This document shows, piece by piece, positions 22,897 through 32,184 of a DNA stretch of 64,000 nt (positions are counted from its first letter, which is position 1; every line of letters begins with the position of its first letter). A model generated the notes under the pieces. It had not been told where the DNA came from, made no database searches, and saw only the letters and a program-made list of their open reading frames with translations. The DNA is from Branchiostoma belcheri. Its lineage: Eukaryota > Chordata > Leptocardii > Amphioxiformes > Branchiostomatidae. Position numbers and translations under genes: made by a program. Location: NCBI RefSeq assembly GCF_001625305.1, contig NW_017803257.1, positions 37,274 through 101,273 on the forward strand, written 5' to 3'.

Positions 22897-24326
22897 TTAA
22901 GCCATTTCCATCTCCTTCTGGCAGGTCCACTCGGTAGTGACGGCGTCCTGTTGGCAGATGTGACCGTCATGGCAGGGACAGGAGGACACGCCGGTAGGGT
23001 CACACGGCCACCCCTCGGCAGGCCTCAACTCGCACTGTAGGGGAAAGGAATGAATGAATGAATGAATGAATGGATGAATGAACGACAGATGTGTCCGTCG
23101 TGGCAGGGACAGGAGGACACGCCGGTCGGGTCACACGGCCAGCCTTCAGCAGGCCTCAACTCGCACTGGAATGAATGAATGGATAAATGAGTGAGTGAGT
23201 GAGTGAGTGAGTGAATGAATGAATGGATGGATGGATGAATGTGTGAATGAATGAATGAATGAATGGATGAATGAACGACAGATGTGTCCGTCGTGGCAGG
23301 GGCAGGAGGACACGCCGGTCGGGTCACACGGCCACCCCTCGGCAGGCCTCAACTCGCACTGCAGGGGAAAGGAAATGAATGAATGAATGAAGGGAGGGAT
23401 GAATGAAGGGATGGATGGATGAATGGACGAGTGAATGGATGAATGAGTAAATGGATGGGTGGACGGATAGATGTATGTATGTATGAATGAATGAATGAAT
23501 GAATGAATGAATGAATGAATGAATGAATGAATGAATGAATGAATGAATGAATGAATGAATGAATGAATGATGGCAGGGGCAAGCGGCTACGTTGGTCACT
23601 GACGAAAGGTAGTGGATGTTAGCTGAAACGTCTGACCGTTTCCAAAATCATATCCAGTTGCTTGAGTAACTGCCTTTTGGTGTATGGCAGAATTTTTTGC
23701 AAAAAAACCACTTTGCGCTGCCGCAAGAACTTGGTGCTTTGTTCAATGATAGAGGTAAAGTCGTGTCACAATCAATCAAACAAACAAACAAACAAACAAA
23801 CAAACAAACAAACAAACACCTCACCAGTTGGAACAGCAGAACAGTGCTGTAGCGGCAGCAGTAGCCCAGCGGGGGGCACTCGTGATCGCCGGTACAGGGG
23901 GCCAGCGGGTGCCAGAACTGGGCCTGTAAAGCCAGATAAACAACATTTTTAATTTTTACTGTTAAAGGCATCCAATGCGATTTCAGGGCATCGAAACTGG
24001 AAATATATTGAATAAGGCAATCTTTGAGTTAGTATTTCTAACTTTTGGCTTTTAAAACTGCAGAAACAAGCCCCAAGATGAGTCCTTTATTTTCTGGGTG
24101 GTACCCTAAAAATCAGCCCAGGTCCTTTCGGTAACCGTTTTTCGTCAGAATTTTGGGCATTATTGCTCCATGAATGTCAATATACATTGGGACACTGTTG
24201 TTTCAACTTAGTATCTAGATAAATGACTAGAATAATTTTAAAAATTCCGGTTTGCAGTGAAGAAGACGGAAGCACACTTACCGAGGCCACAGTGATGCAG
24301 GCCAGGAACAACAGAGCAGTCTTCAT
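22897..24326 (-). CDS. Gene A: secreted ten-cysteine protein, colipase/prokineticin-like fold
   Basis: Three exons: 24326-24282 (15 codons, MKTALLFLACITVAS), 23923-23825 (33 codons, starting AQFWHPLAPC) and 23034-22897 (45 codons plus stop, starting CELRPAEGWPC). All introns are phase 0 with GT-AG ends; the product is 93 aa. Exon 1 is a signal peptide and the mature chain starts near the exon 2 boundary. Mature spacing is C-x5-C-x5-CC-x10-C-x9-C-x7-C-x-C-x5-C-x10-C, ten cysteines with a CPC motif. This matches the colipase/prokineticin/Dickkopf-C fold; it lacks the AVITGA start of true prokineticins, so function is unknown. Extra truncated copies of exon 3 lie in intron 2. It is the distal member of the tandem A-D set; start is the only ATG before the signal peptide. 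Confidence 0.8.
23041..23600 (-). repeat. Exon 3 fragment array with (TGAA)n in gene A intron 2
   Basis: Two fragments repeat the exon 3 acceptor and its first ~80 bases (…CAG|TGCGAG…, CELRPAEGWPCDPTGVSSCPCHDGHIC), at about 23090-23168 and 23278-23360. A shorter piece (encoding TNVAACPCH) is at 23570-23600. Each fragment runs directly into TGAA/TGAG/TGGA repeats instead of the rest of the exon, and none has a donor site. The complete exon 3 (23034-22897) is last. Confidence 0.85.
23599..23632 (+). ncRNA. Hammerhead-ribozyme-like motif
   Basis: CTGACGA, then AAGGTAG-TGGATG-TTAGCT, then GAAACGTC; stem II is partly decayed compared with the copy at 44419. It is followed by 'tccaaaatcatatccagttg', shared with 44461, so both come from one repeat family. 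Confidence 0.35.
23768..23819. repeat. (AAAC)n microsatellite at the exon 2 donor of gene A
   Basis: About 12 AAAC units abut the donor of exon 2 (minus strand GTGAGGTG then TTTG repeats). It is the same tetranucleotide that separates the exon 2 fragments of gene D. Confidence 0.85.
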
Positions 24327-24399
24327 CTTACCGAGCTTCTGAATCAGCGCTAGAGACAGAGATGTGAGTAGTGAGAACCTCCCCAATGGTCCTGGCGGG

Positions 24400-24406
24400 T
24401 TTTATA
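24400..24406 (-). promoter_or_regulatory. TATA box of gene A
   Basis: TATAAAA (minus strand), about 75 bp upstream of the ATG, within GGTATAAAACCCGCC. Genes B, C and D have a TATA box at 68-82 bp. Confidence 0.65.
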
Positions 24407-24544
24407 CCGGGGCCACCGAAGGTCGCGATAAGAAGAAAATACAAGCCTTTGTTTGATCTGTCCGCTCTGTGCGGAACCAGAGATACGTGACGTCACGCTG
24501 TGTGGCTATTTTTAACGTTTCTCAAGGCCTTCGTGGCGTGAGGT

Positions 24545-24745
24545 GCCATGTGTTTTTTTTAAATATATTCCAACATGTAGTCGTGGTGACGGCACACTTA
24601 AGTTTTTCAACTTATAGTAATGCCGCCACCAACACAGGGGACAATACAATACTCATTTTCACCTGAGCGAAGTGAGAAAAGTCATGTCAGGACTCGAACT
24701 CGGGACCTCTTCGCTACGCCACACGACCTCATCAATTACGATCCA
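24545..24745 (-). mobile_element. tRNA-derived SINE, minus orientation
   Basis: Read on the minus strand, it has a tRNA-like head (GTCGTGTGGCGTAGCG … GTTCGAGTCCTGAC), a shared core ('cttcgctcaggtgaaaatga') and a tail with 'cattactataagttgaaaaa'-type sequence. The same core and tail recur at 35308-35490 in plus orientation. Confidence 0.7.
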
Positions 24746-24868
24746 TGCATCCATCCATTCATCCTTCAATCCAACTTTCTTATGTATGAATTTCGTCACC
24801 AATTTAATGACCAAAAGACGTCAGAGATACATAAATACAAAAGTATCACTCCGGTATGTTCATGCCGC

Positions 24869-24874
24869 TTTATT
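24869..24874 (-). terminator. Poly(A) signal of gene B
   Basis: AATAAA on the minus strand, about 210 bp after the gene B stop, in the 3' UTR block shared with A and C (GGATGGGATCAATAAAGCGG). Confidence 0.65.
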
Positions 24875-25082
24875 GATCCCATCCAAAGATCTGACCAGGT
24901 ATTACATACATACATGGAGGAGCCTTACGCTGTTTTTCAGACGCAGAGTTACACAATATTGTAAATCGTAACAACTGTGTCCCAAAATAGCGCATGCTTT
25001 GGATCTCGCCATCACTACAAGTCATCCATGTATCTAGCCAGAGTTTGGAGGGTCTGTATGGAGGTTTTAAGTGCGCTGGTTC

Positions 25083-26661
25083 CTAAGCTTCCACTTCCTT
25101 CACGCAGGTCCACTGGAAAGTGACGGAGTCCTGTTGGCAGGTGAGTCCGTCGTTGCAGGGACAGGAGGACACGTTGGTAGGGTCACAGGGCCAGCCTTCG
25201 TTAGGCTTCAACTCGCACTGCAGGGGAAAGAAGGAAGGAATGAATGAATGGATGGATGGATGGATGGGTGAGTGGGTGGATGGATGGATGAATGAATGAA
25301 TGAGTGAATAAATGAATGAATGAATAAATGACAGATGTGGCCGTCATGGCAGAGATAGGCGTTGGTGGGGTCACACGGCCAGCCTTCGTTAGGCTTCAAC
25401 TCGCACTGTCAGGGAAAAGGAATGGACGAATGAATGAATGAGTGAATCACCAAACGGATGAATTAATGGATAAGTGAGTGAAACGATGCACACAAAAATG
25501 ACGTGACTTTTTCGGAAAGTCTTTTTTCGCTGCCACATCAGCCTTGTACGCTACACATAAGACTGTTGGCAGCCCATATACATGTAAGTGTACTTATGTA
25601 ACAACCCACACCTCTGGAGCAAAGGATTTCCCAATTTTGTAGCTCAAACAAAGTAGAAGATAAAGCCCACTTTGTCGTTGATTGTAGTTTATATAGTAAT
25701 GATAGAAATGATCTTTTTAGATATATTACAAGTACGTTTCCATACCTCCAATACTTGACTAATATTTAAAAAAAATCATCTTTCTTATGCTCATTGATCA
25801 TCCTGTATTAAACAAACCCATTTCAAATTATATTTTTAGCATCACAAAGAAACGAGAAGAAGCCGAACCTCCGTATTAGTGTAGTTTTAGAGCTGTTTAT
25901 ACTACAAACATGTATGTTACCTTTTCATCCGTTCACCTGTACTTAGCCCGATAGGCCATGGATGCACAATAAAGGTTATTATCATTATTTATTCGGTTGA
26001 GGCAATGGTTTTAACAACTCACCAGTTGGAACAACAGAACAGTGCTGTAGTGGCAGCAGTACCCGATCGCTGGGCACTCATGATGTCCGTTACATGGGGC
26101 CAGCGGGTGCCAGAACTGGGCCTATATAAAGGCAAATAAACATCCAATGTATTCTGCGTCTACAGTCGTATGGAAATGTCCTGTAGCCGCATTCAGTCTT
26201 TCTTCATCTCTTTCCACCGTGTCTTCTGCCTCGCAAGCTCCTTGGGTTTCTTTTCTGTTGTGGGAGGGCATAGCCCTCTGCGCTTCAGGCCCCCCTTCAG
26301 CATGCTATATAGTATACGGCTATACAGATACAGAAGCTGGTGTGTTACGCCAAAGGGCGGTTATACCGGCTGTACAGTTACAGAAGCGGGTGTGTTACGC
26401 TAAAGGGCGGTTATACCGGCTATACAGATACAGAAGCTGGTGTGTTACACCGAAAGGCGGTTATACCGGCTATACAGATACAGAAGCTGGTGTGTTACGC
26501 CGAAGGGCGTTTATACCGGCTATACAGATACAGAAGCTGGTGTGTTACGCCGAAGGGCGGTTATACCGGCTATACAGATACAAATACAGAGGTGAAGAAG
26601 ACGGAGGCACACTTACCGAGGCCACAGTGATGCAGGCCAGGAACAACAGAGCAATCTTCAT
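25083..26661 (-). CDS. Gene B: secreted ten-cysteine protein, colipase/prokineticin-like fold
   Basis: Exons are 26661-26617 (MKIALLFLACITVAS), 26121-26023 (AQFWHPLAPCNGHHEC…) and 25217-25083 (CELKPNEGWPCDPTNVSSCP… ending KEVEA, stop). Introns are phase 0, GT-AG; the product is 92 aa. The ten cysteines and CPC motif are spaced as in gene A, and exon 2 differs from A at only a few residues. Intron 1 holds a 60-bp tandem array (26326-26585), and intron 2 holds a truncated copy of exon 3 next to TGAA repeats. TATA box at 26729-26735 and AATAAA at 24869 bracket a compact unit. Predicted secreted; target unknown. Confidence 0.8.
25225..25460 (-). repeat. Exon 3 fragment plus (TGAA)n in gene B intron 2
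   Basis: A truncated exon 3 copy occupies about 25340-25408 (acceptor CAG|TGCGAG, CELKPNEGWPCDPTNAY… then CHDGHIC) and passes directly into TGAATGAA/TGGATGGA repeats. It has no donor. The intact exon lies about 120 bp further along the gene. Confidence 0.85.
25850..25995 (+). repeat. Retroelement 3'-end fragment
   Basis: It has 'acgagaagaagccgaacct', 'cacctgtacttagcccg' and 'gcacaataaaggtt', matched by 56308-56555 ('gcgagaagaagttgacca', 'gacctgtacctagcccg', 'gtacaataaaggta'). These look like LINE 3' UTR tails ending in AATAAAGG. Confidence 0.5.
26326..26585. repeat. 60-bp tandem array derived from a SINE tail
   Basis: About 4.5 units of 60 bp contain GCTGGTGTGTTACGCC, 'gggcggttataccggc' and 'tatacagatacagaa'. 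The same segment is the 3' tail of the tRNA-derived SINE at 32942-33340, and single copies lie at 37310-37370, 49665-49720 and 51715-51770. It lies within intron 1 of gene B. The long ORFs across it arise because 60 is divisible by three. Confidence 0.8.
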
Positions 26662-26728
26662 CTTACCGAGCTTCTGTACTAGGAGAGACACAGGTGTGAG
26701 TGAGGGACTCTCGCACGTTCCGGGCTGG

Positions 26729-26735
26729 TTTTATA
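26729..26735 (-). promoter_or_regulatory. TATA box of gene B
   Basis: TATAAAA (minus strand) 68 bp upstream of the ATG, in the context CTGTATAAAACCAGCCCGG, nearly identical to gene C. Confidence 0.65.
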
Positions 26736-27136
26736 CAGGAGGCTGCCGAAGGTCAAGATAAGAAAAAAACAAAGTCATGTTTAATCTATCCGCCCTGTAC
26801 GGAACCAAGTGTACGTGACAGGTCAATGGACCACATGGTGTCAATATGTTTAAATTGAAACTTTATTGCATGTTCATTCCCCGGGGGGATAAATGCACGG
26901 ATGTACAAAGTACAATGTACTAGAGAGTACTACAACAATAGTGACAATGACAATATAGTAATAAAGAAAGGCTAACATGTGGTCTACACATTACATTTAT
27001 GTAATACATATTACAATTGAAGAGAAACGTACAAAGACATACAAAGTTAACAGTAAATGTGTACAGAATTCCGGTAACGGAGGTTACAGCATATCACCAA
27101 TGATCTACTGTTTTAGCTTCATCTTTTAGGAGCAAG

Positions 27137-27375
27137 TGGTCGGTGGCGCAATGGTTAAAGCGCTGGACTCATAACCAATAGGTCCCGGGTTCGATACTCA
27201 CCATATGCATGTAAAGGAACATTGCACGACTTCCCTCGCTGTACGATGGAGTGACGCACATCGAGCTCTTTGGCTAATCGGTCAAAATTAGTGGCAAACA
27301 TCTGCACAGTTGCCACCAAGAACCGTAAAAAAATTCGTCGCCAATGTTGCGTGCGCGTGCGCGATACCACCTAAT
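27137..27375 (+). mobile_element. tRNA-derived SINE with Met-like (CAT) head
   Basis: The head is GGTGGCGCAATGGTTAAAGC, then anticodon-loop CTCATAA, then GGGTTCGATACTC, but the 5' and 3' acceptor arms do not pair. The body continues to about 27375 with no homology to the host genes. It is a SINE, not a functional tRNA gene. Confidence 0.6.
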
Positions 27376-27444
27376 GTACGTGTAAATCTACCATAACCAA
27401 CTATACATGAATGCAAAAGTATCACTCCGGTATGTTCATGTCGC

Positions 27445-27450
27445 TTTATT
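27445..27450 (-). terminator. Poly(A) signal of gene C
   Basis: AATAAA on the minus strand, about 245 bp after the gene C stop, followed by the GCGACATGAACATACC block shared with genes A and B. Confidence 0.65.
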
Positions 27451-27692
27451 CTCAGATCTCAGATGGATCCCATCCAAAGATCTGACCAGCATTGATACAT
27501 GGAGGGACTTGTAACGTTGCGGTGGCTAAGACCACACAGTTATTCACGATGGCCGTAATATAGGAACAGGATAAACTGTTTCGCTAAGTAACAGTCACAG
27601 AATTTGGAGCTCCCCATCGCTACAAGTCCTTCATGTATCTAGCCAGATCGTGGAGGGTCTGCATGGAGGTTTTAAGCGCGCTGTGATGATGT

Positions 27693-28740
27693 TTAAGGCG
27701 TGATTTCCACTTCCTTTTCGCAGGTCCACTCGTAAGTGACGGAGTCTTGTTGGCAGGTGAGACCGGTGTTGCACTCACAAGAGGCCACGTTGGTCGGGTC
27801 ACAGGGCCAGCCTTCGTTAGGCTTCAACTCACACTGAGAAAAGAAGGGATGAATGAATAAATAAATGAATGCAAGGATGGATGGATGGATGAGTGAGTGA
27901 GTGAGTGAATGAGTGAATGATGGCAGGGACAGGCGGCCACGTTGGTGGGGTCACAGGGCCAGCCTTCGTTAGGCTTCAACTCGCACTGCCGGGGAAAGAA
28001 GGAAGGAATGAATAAATGAATGAATGAATGAATGAATGAATGAATGAATGAGTGAATGAATGATGGCAGGGACAGGCGGCCACGTTGGTGGGATCACAGG
28101 GCCACCCTTCGTTAGGCTTCAACTCGCACTGTCAGGGAAAGGAATGAATGAATGAATGAATGAATGAATGAATGAATGAATGAATGAATGAATGAATGAA
28201 TGAATGAATAAATAAATCACGAAACGAATGAATGAATGAACGAATGAATGAATGGATGAATAAGTGAGTGAAACGATGCACACAAAAATGACAAAGGCAC
28301 AGTCTATGACTAAGAACGTAACTTTTTCGGAAAGTCTTTTTTCGTTGCCACATCAGCCTTGTACGCTGCATATCTACATGTAAGACTACTGGCAGTCCAT
28401 ACACATGTAAGTGTACTTAATATGTAAAAAGCTTTATTCGGTTGAGGCAATGGCTTTCACAACTCACCAGTTGGAACAGCAGAACAGTACTGTAGTGGCA
28501 GCAGTACCCGATCGGGGGGCACTCGTGATGGTCGTTACATGGGGCCAGCGGGTGCCAAAACTGGGCCTGTATACATAGTTAAAACTCTTGAATACGGTAG
28601 TTAAGACCTTACGAAAGTCGCTGTACTTTTGTTGTGTCAATAAAGTCTGTCTGAACATGTACCAGTTGTACTGAAGAAGACGGAGGCACACTTACCGAGG
28701 CCACAGTGATGCAGGCCAGGAACAACAGAGCAGTCTTCAT
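27693..28740 (-). CDS. Gene C: secreted ten-cysteine protein, colipase/prokineticin-like fold
   Basis: Exons are 28740-28696 (MKTALLFLACITVAS), 28566-28468 (AQFWHPLAPCNDHHEC…) and 27833-27693 (CELKPNEGWPCDPTNVASCE… ending EVEITP, stop). Introns are phase 0 and GT-AG; the product is 94 aa. All ten cysteines are kept, but the CPC of A and B is CEC here, as in F and G. Exon 1 and about 90 bp upstream are almost identical to gene A, pointing to recent duplication or conversion. Two truncated exon 3 copies with (TGAA)n lie in intron 2. Secretion is predicted from the signal peptide; the biological role is not known. Confidence 0.8.
27840..28262 (-). repeat. Exon 3 fragment array with (TGAA)n in gene C intron 2
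   Basis: Two fragments, about 27918-27987 and 28062-28131, carry the acceptor (…CAG|TGCGAGTTG) and about 65 bases of exon 3 ending …NVAACPCH, then turn into TGAATGAA repeats. The junction falls at the same codon in both, so one fused unit was copied. Long (TGAA)n tracts lie at 28010-28050 and 28138-28210. Confidence 0.85.
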
Positions 28741-28813
28741 CTTACCGAGCTTCTGAATCAGCGCTAGAGACAGAGATGTGAGTAGTGAGAACCTCCCCAA
28801 TAGTCCGGGCTGG

Positions 28814-28820
28814 TTTTATA
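28814..28820 (-). promoter_or_regulatory. TATA box of gene C
   Basis: TATAAAA (minus strand) 74 bp upstream of the ATG in TGTATAAAACCAGCCCGG. Confidence 0.65.
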
Positions 28821-29029
28821 CAGGGGGAGTGTGAACTTGCTCAAGGTGAAGGTAACAAGAATACAAAGTTGTGTTTAACTTGTTAATTTGCTCGTGTGCG
28901 GAAGCATGTACAAGTACGTGACAGGCCACTGGAGCACATGGTGTTACTATGTTTAACCCTCAAACCACCATATGAGGTCAAAACTAAACCCAGGCATACA
29001 TATACTCTGTACGTAAGATGACGTTATCC

Positions 29030-29300
29030 ATACATGTATTTAGTTTTGTTAGATCTTTATTTGTTGGAGACCAGACTAAAGTACCTGTATTTTTTTGTTG
29101 TGTCAATAAAGAATCTATAAATACGTGCCATTTTGACATTTCTTTGACATCCATCCATCCATCCATCCATCCAACTAACCAACCAACCAACCAACCAACC
29201 AACCAACCAACCAACCAACCAACCAACCAACCAACCAACCAACCAACCAACCTTCCAACCAACAAACCATCCATCCAGCCAGCCAGCCAGCCAGCCAACC
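29030..29300. repeat. Retroelement tail followed by (CCAT)n and (CCAA)n
   Basis: A tail with 'ttgttgtgtcaataaag' (also at 22050, 28632 and, inverted, 54070) is followed by a CATC and then a CAAC/CCAG tetranucleotide tract at 29148-29308. Long Gly-Trp-Leu-Val and Pro-Thr-Asn-Gln ORFs here are microsatellite products. Confidence 0.75.
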
Positions 29301-29385
29301 AACCAACCTAATTTGCAACAAACATCTAATTAGCAACCTACGTTTGTATAAAGTCTCCCAACACATTAAATGATGCTTCACTCAT

Positions 29386-29391
29386 TTTATT
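29386..29391 (-). terminator. Candidate poly(A) signal of gene D
   Basis: AATAAA on the minus strand about 250 bp after the stop; the position is like genes A-C but the surrounding sequence is different. Confidence 0.4.
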
Positions 29392-29499
29392 TCAACGCCA
29401 GACGTAACCATGTGATGCTGAGCCATGGCACAGATGGAAAGATGAGAAACCATCAAGTGTCTATGTATGGACAACTGGACAGTCTGGCAACGGATTGTA

Positions 29500-29643
29500 C
29501 TTAGTTTTTTTTTTTAGATCTTCAGTCACACCGGAAGGCTCTACATGGCGGTTTTGAGTACTTCTGTTGTAAACCCTCTGACGTTTTTTTAGATCTTCAG
29601 TTACACCGGAAGGCTCTGCATGGCGGTTTTAAGTACCCCTGTT
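29500..29643 (-). repeat. Duplicated 3' UTR segment of gene D
   Basis: Two ~80-bp units share 'tagatcttcagt' then 'acaccggaaggctct' and 'catggcggtttt', at about 29514-29580 and 29590-29643. The block lies just after the gene D stop codon. Confidence 0.65.
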
Positions 29644-29964
29644 TCACACCCTCTGGCAGCTCGCCCCGGTGGTGGTTGACGCCGGGTCCTGCACACAGGA
29701 CAGACCGGAGCCGGGCTGGCATCCGCAATCCGTGTCCGGCCAACACTGCCAGCCTTCCATCGGCATCAGCTCACACTGCAAATAAAAGTCAAAACGTTTA
29801 GTATTATGTTTACCGAAGGAAAACATATTGTTTTTGCTCTGTTTCTTCTTCTTCTCCAAACGAATAAGGTCAATGACCTGAACCAGACATCTGTCACCAT
29901 GGTAACTAGTGTTGGGTTACGTCATGATGCAATTCTATAGCAGGAGGGATTTAGACTCCGGGCA

Positions 29965-30001
<37 letters not shown>

Positions 30002-31734
30002 ATGCATTTGCTTTGCAAATGTTACTATTCTAGTTCAACATTATTTTCGCTTGCTCAACAGAATTCGTTTCATTTCATGGTACGTTTTGTTAATTTATCC
30101 TGTCAGTGTGTAAGTGGTAGCGTTAAAATAAGTCTTAGCTACTTGAGTGCGTCACCACCTTGTGTTCCTTAGTGTGTAAACAATAAAGAAAGTGATGAGA
30201 CGCTGCTCACCTTTTTGTGTCCCAGCCAGTCTTGGTAGATGCAGCAGTACACGTCCGGCAACGCACAGTCATCCGCACTGTCACACGGCGCGTTCGGGTC
30301 CCAAGGGTTCCACTGAGCCTGAACAAACAAACAAACAAACAAACAAGCAAACAAACAGTCATCGGCACTGTCACATGGCGCGTTCGGATCCCAGGGGTTC
30401 CACTGAGCCTGAACAAACAAACAAACAAGCAAACAAACAGTCATCGGCACTGTCACACGGGGCGTTCGGGTCCCAAGGGTTCCACTGAGCCTAACCACAA
30501 AGAAACAAACAAACAAAAAACAAACAAACAAACAGTCATCGGCACTGTTACACGGCGCGTTCGGGTCCCAAGGGTTCCACTTAGCCTAATCACAAACAAA
30601 CAAACAAACAAACAAATAAATAAATAAACAGTCATTGGCACTGTCACACGGGGCGTTCGGGTCCCAAGGGTTCCACTGAGCCTAATCACAAACAAACAAA
30701 TAAATAAATAAATAAACAAATAAATAAACAATCATCGACACTGTCACACGGGGCGTTCGGGTCCCAAGGGTTCCACTGAGCCTAAACAAACAAACAAACA
30801 AGTAAATAAACAATCATCGACACTGTCACTCGGCGCGTTCGGGTTCCAAGGGTTCCACTGAGCCTAAACAAACAAACAAACAAGTAAATAAACAATCATC
30901 GGCACTGTCACTCGGCGCGTTCGGGTCCCAGGGGTTCCACTGAGCCTGAACAAACAAACAAACAAGTAAATAAACAATCATCGGCACTGTCACTCGGCGC
31001 GATCGGGTTCCAAGGGTTCCACTGAGCCTAAACAAACAAACAAACAAACAAACAAACAAATAAATAAACAATCATCGACACTGTCACACGGCGCGTTCGG
31101 GTCCCAGGGGTTCCACTGAGCCTAATGACAAGCAAATAAAAAAAAAAAATAGTTCAGCAAATACCGTGGACCATAGCATTCCTTTAATTTCTTACACAAA
31201 GAAAAGGGCTTTCTCATTAGCAACAATCTCTGTGTGCATGTGAGACAGGGGTTCGTGTTGGAGGATCGATACCCAAATGACGAACAACCTATCAGGTCTA
31301 GAATTGTGATGTTTGTCATGTTTACCGAAGGAAAACATTGTTTTTGCTCTGTTTCGTCTTCCTCATGTTTTCAAATAAGGTCAATGACCTGAACCAGACG
31401 TCTGTCACTATGGTAACTAGTGTTAGGTTACATCATATTGCAATTTTATAGCCGGAGGGATTTGTCACCATACATATAAATTTGTTTGAGTAAGAATTAA
31501 CAGAACAGACCATATGCGAAGATAAACATTTTGCATTTGCTTTGCAAATGTTAACTTTATTCATGCTACGCGAAATGATAGAGATAATTTCATGGCGTAG
31601 GCTAGCGTTACAGTATATATGTTGTCCGAGTGAGCTTGTACGAGTAGATGTCACGCTGCAGCTTTAACAGAAGAAGGAGAGAAACTTACCATAGCCACAG
31701 CAATGAACGCCAGGAAAAACACAGCAGTTTTCAT
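29644..31734 (-). CDS. Gene D: secreted ten-cysteine protein with exon 2 fragment array
   Basis: Exons are 31734-31690 (MKTAVFFLAFIAVAM), 30318-30211 (36 codons, AQWNPWDPNAPCDSADDC…) and 29775-29644 (CELMPMEGWQCWPDTDCGCQ… ending QRV, stop). Phase-0 GT-AG introns give 94 aa. The ten-cysteine pattern holds (C-x5-C-x6-CC-x10-C-x9-C-x5-C-x-C-x6-C-x12-C), but sequence is well diverged from A-C: the loop before CxC is shorter and the CxC is CGC. Nine truncated copies of exon 2 fill intron 1 upstream of the one complete exon 2. TATA box at 31816. The next gene (E) points the other way, so D and E are divergent with 2.2 kb between their ATGs. Confidence 0.8.
30350..31126 (-). repeat. Nine-unit exon 2 fragment array with (AAAC)n, gene D intron 1
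   Basis: Units end near 30412, 30494, 30588, 30684, 30784, 30866, 30948, 31030 and 31124. Each has an AG acceptor, then GCTCAGTGGAACCC… encoding AQWNPWDPNAPCDSADDC (some S/C changes), then AAAC/AAAT repeats (GTTT on the minus strand). Period is about 80-100 bp. No unit has the exon 2 remainder or a donor. Units differ by private substitutions (for example CGATCGGG at 30999 and AAGTGG at 30577), so they are not assembly stutter. Confidence 0.9.
31318..31560 (+). repeat. GTTTACCGAAGG repeat copy
   Basis: It begins 'gtttaccgaaggaaaacatt' and ends 'tttgctttgcaaatgtta'. It is the same family as 17725-18010 and 29815-30025, and lies in gene D intron 1. Confidence 0.65.
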
Positions 31735-31815
31735 CTTCTAATGCTTCTGAGAGATGCGAGAAGATATGTTGAAGATATAGTCAAGTGTGGTCAACGTACA
31801 GAATCGTGTGGTCGA

Positions 31816-31822
31816 CTTTATA
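31816..31822 (-). promoter_or_regulatory. TATA box of gene D
   Basis: TATAAAG (minus strand) about 82 bp upstream of the ATG. Confidence 0.55.
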
Positions 31823-32184
31823 GCATTGTCGGCGGAGACTGATAAGGTACCAAGGATAAATACGGTTTTGGAAGCAAATATAACAGTCTTAAATTAAGAG
31901 ACGTAAAGCTTAACATGGGGTGAATGACCTCTCGGTGAAAGACCGGGGTGGATGACCGGTCGGTCAAGCCCAATTCAGCATGTTACGGTTAGGGAGGGAT
32001 CCGAGAGAAGCGCTGTTCTGTATCTAGAAATATCATCTTTTGCTTGTGCCAGTTTGTTCCATAGTTACCAAAGACCAACAACAAGAACAATTGTGAAATT
32101 TTAGTCGCCGAAACAGCTATTGTTCGATTCCAATTCCATTGGTCAATTCCAATGGGCTACTGACCGTAAGGCCATCATTTATAC

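Noticed and set aside
23324..23599. ORFs of the HSFIHSF type around 23.0-23.6, 25.2 and 28.1-28.4 kb
   Set aside because: They are read-through of exon fragments into TGAA repeats; the fragments lack donors and the intact exon is elsewhere.
26147..26761. 204-residue ORF over gene B exon 1 and intron 1
   Set aside because: It is antisense to gene B and driven by the 60-bp array, whose length is divisible by three.
27137..27209. Possible functional tRNA-Met gene
   Set aside because: The anticodon and B box are tRNA-like, but the acceptor arms do not pair and a SINE body follows.
29018..29311. Pro-Thr-Asn-Gln ORF (plus) and Gly-Trp-Leu-Val ORF (minus)
   Set aside because: Both are opposite translations of the same (CCAA)n/(CCAG)n tract.
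30192..30731. Long ORFs and CRISPR-like look of the regular array
   Set aside because: The genome is eukaryotic, the 'spacers' are AAAC repeats and the 'repeats' are exon 2 fragments with a splice acceptor, so neither a CRISPR array nor a host ORF.
30350..31126. Exon 2 fragments as mutually exclusive alternative exons
   Set aside because: None carries a 5' splice donor or the second half of the exon, so they cannot substitute for exon 2 by ordinary splicing; kept only as possible decoy acceptors.
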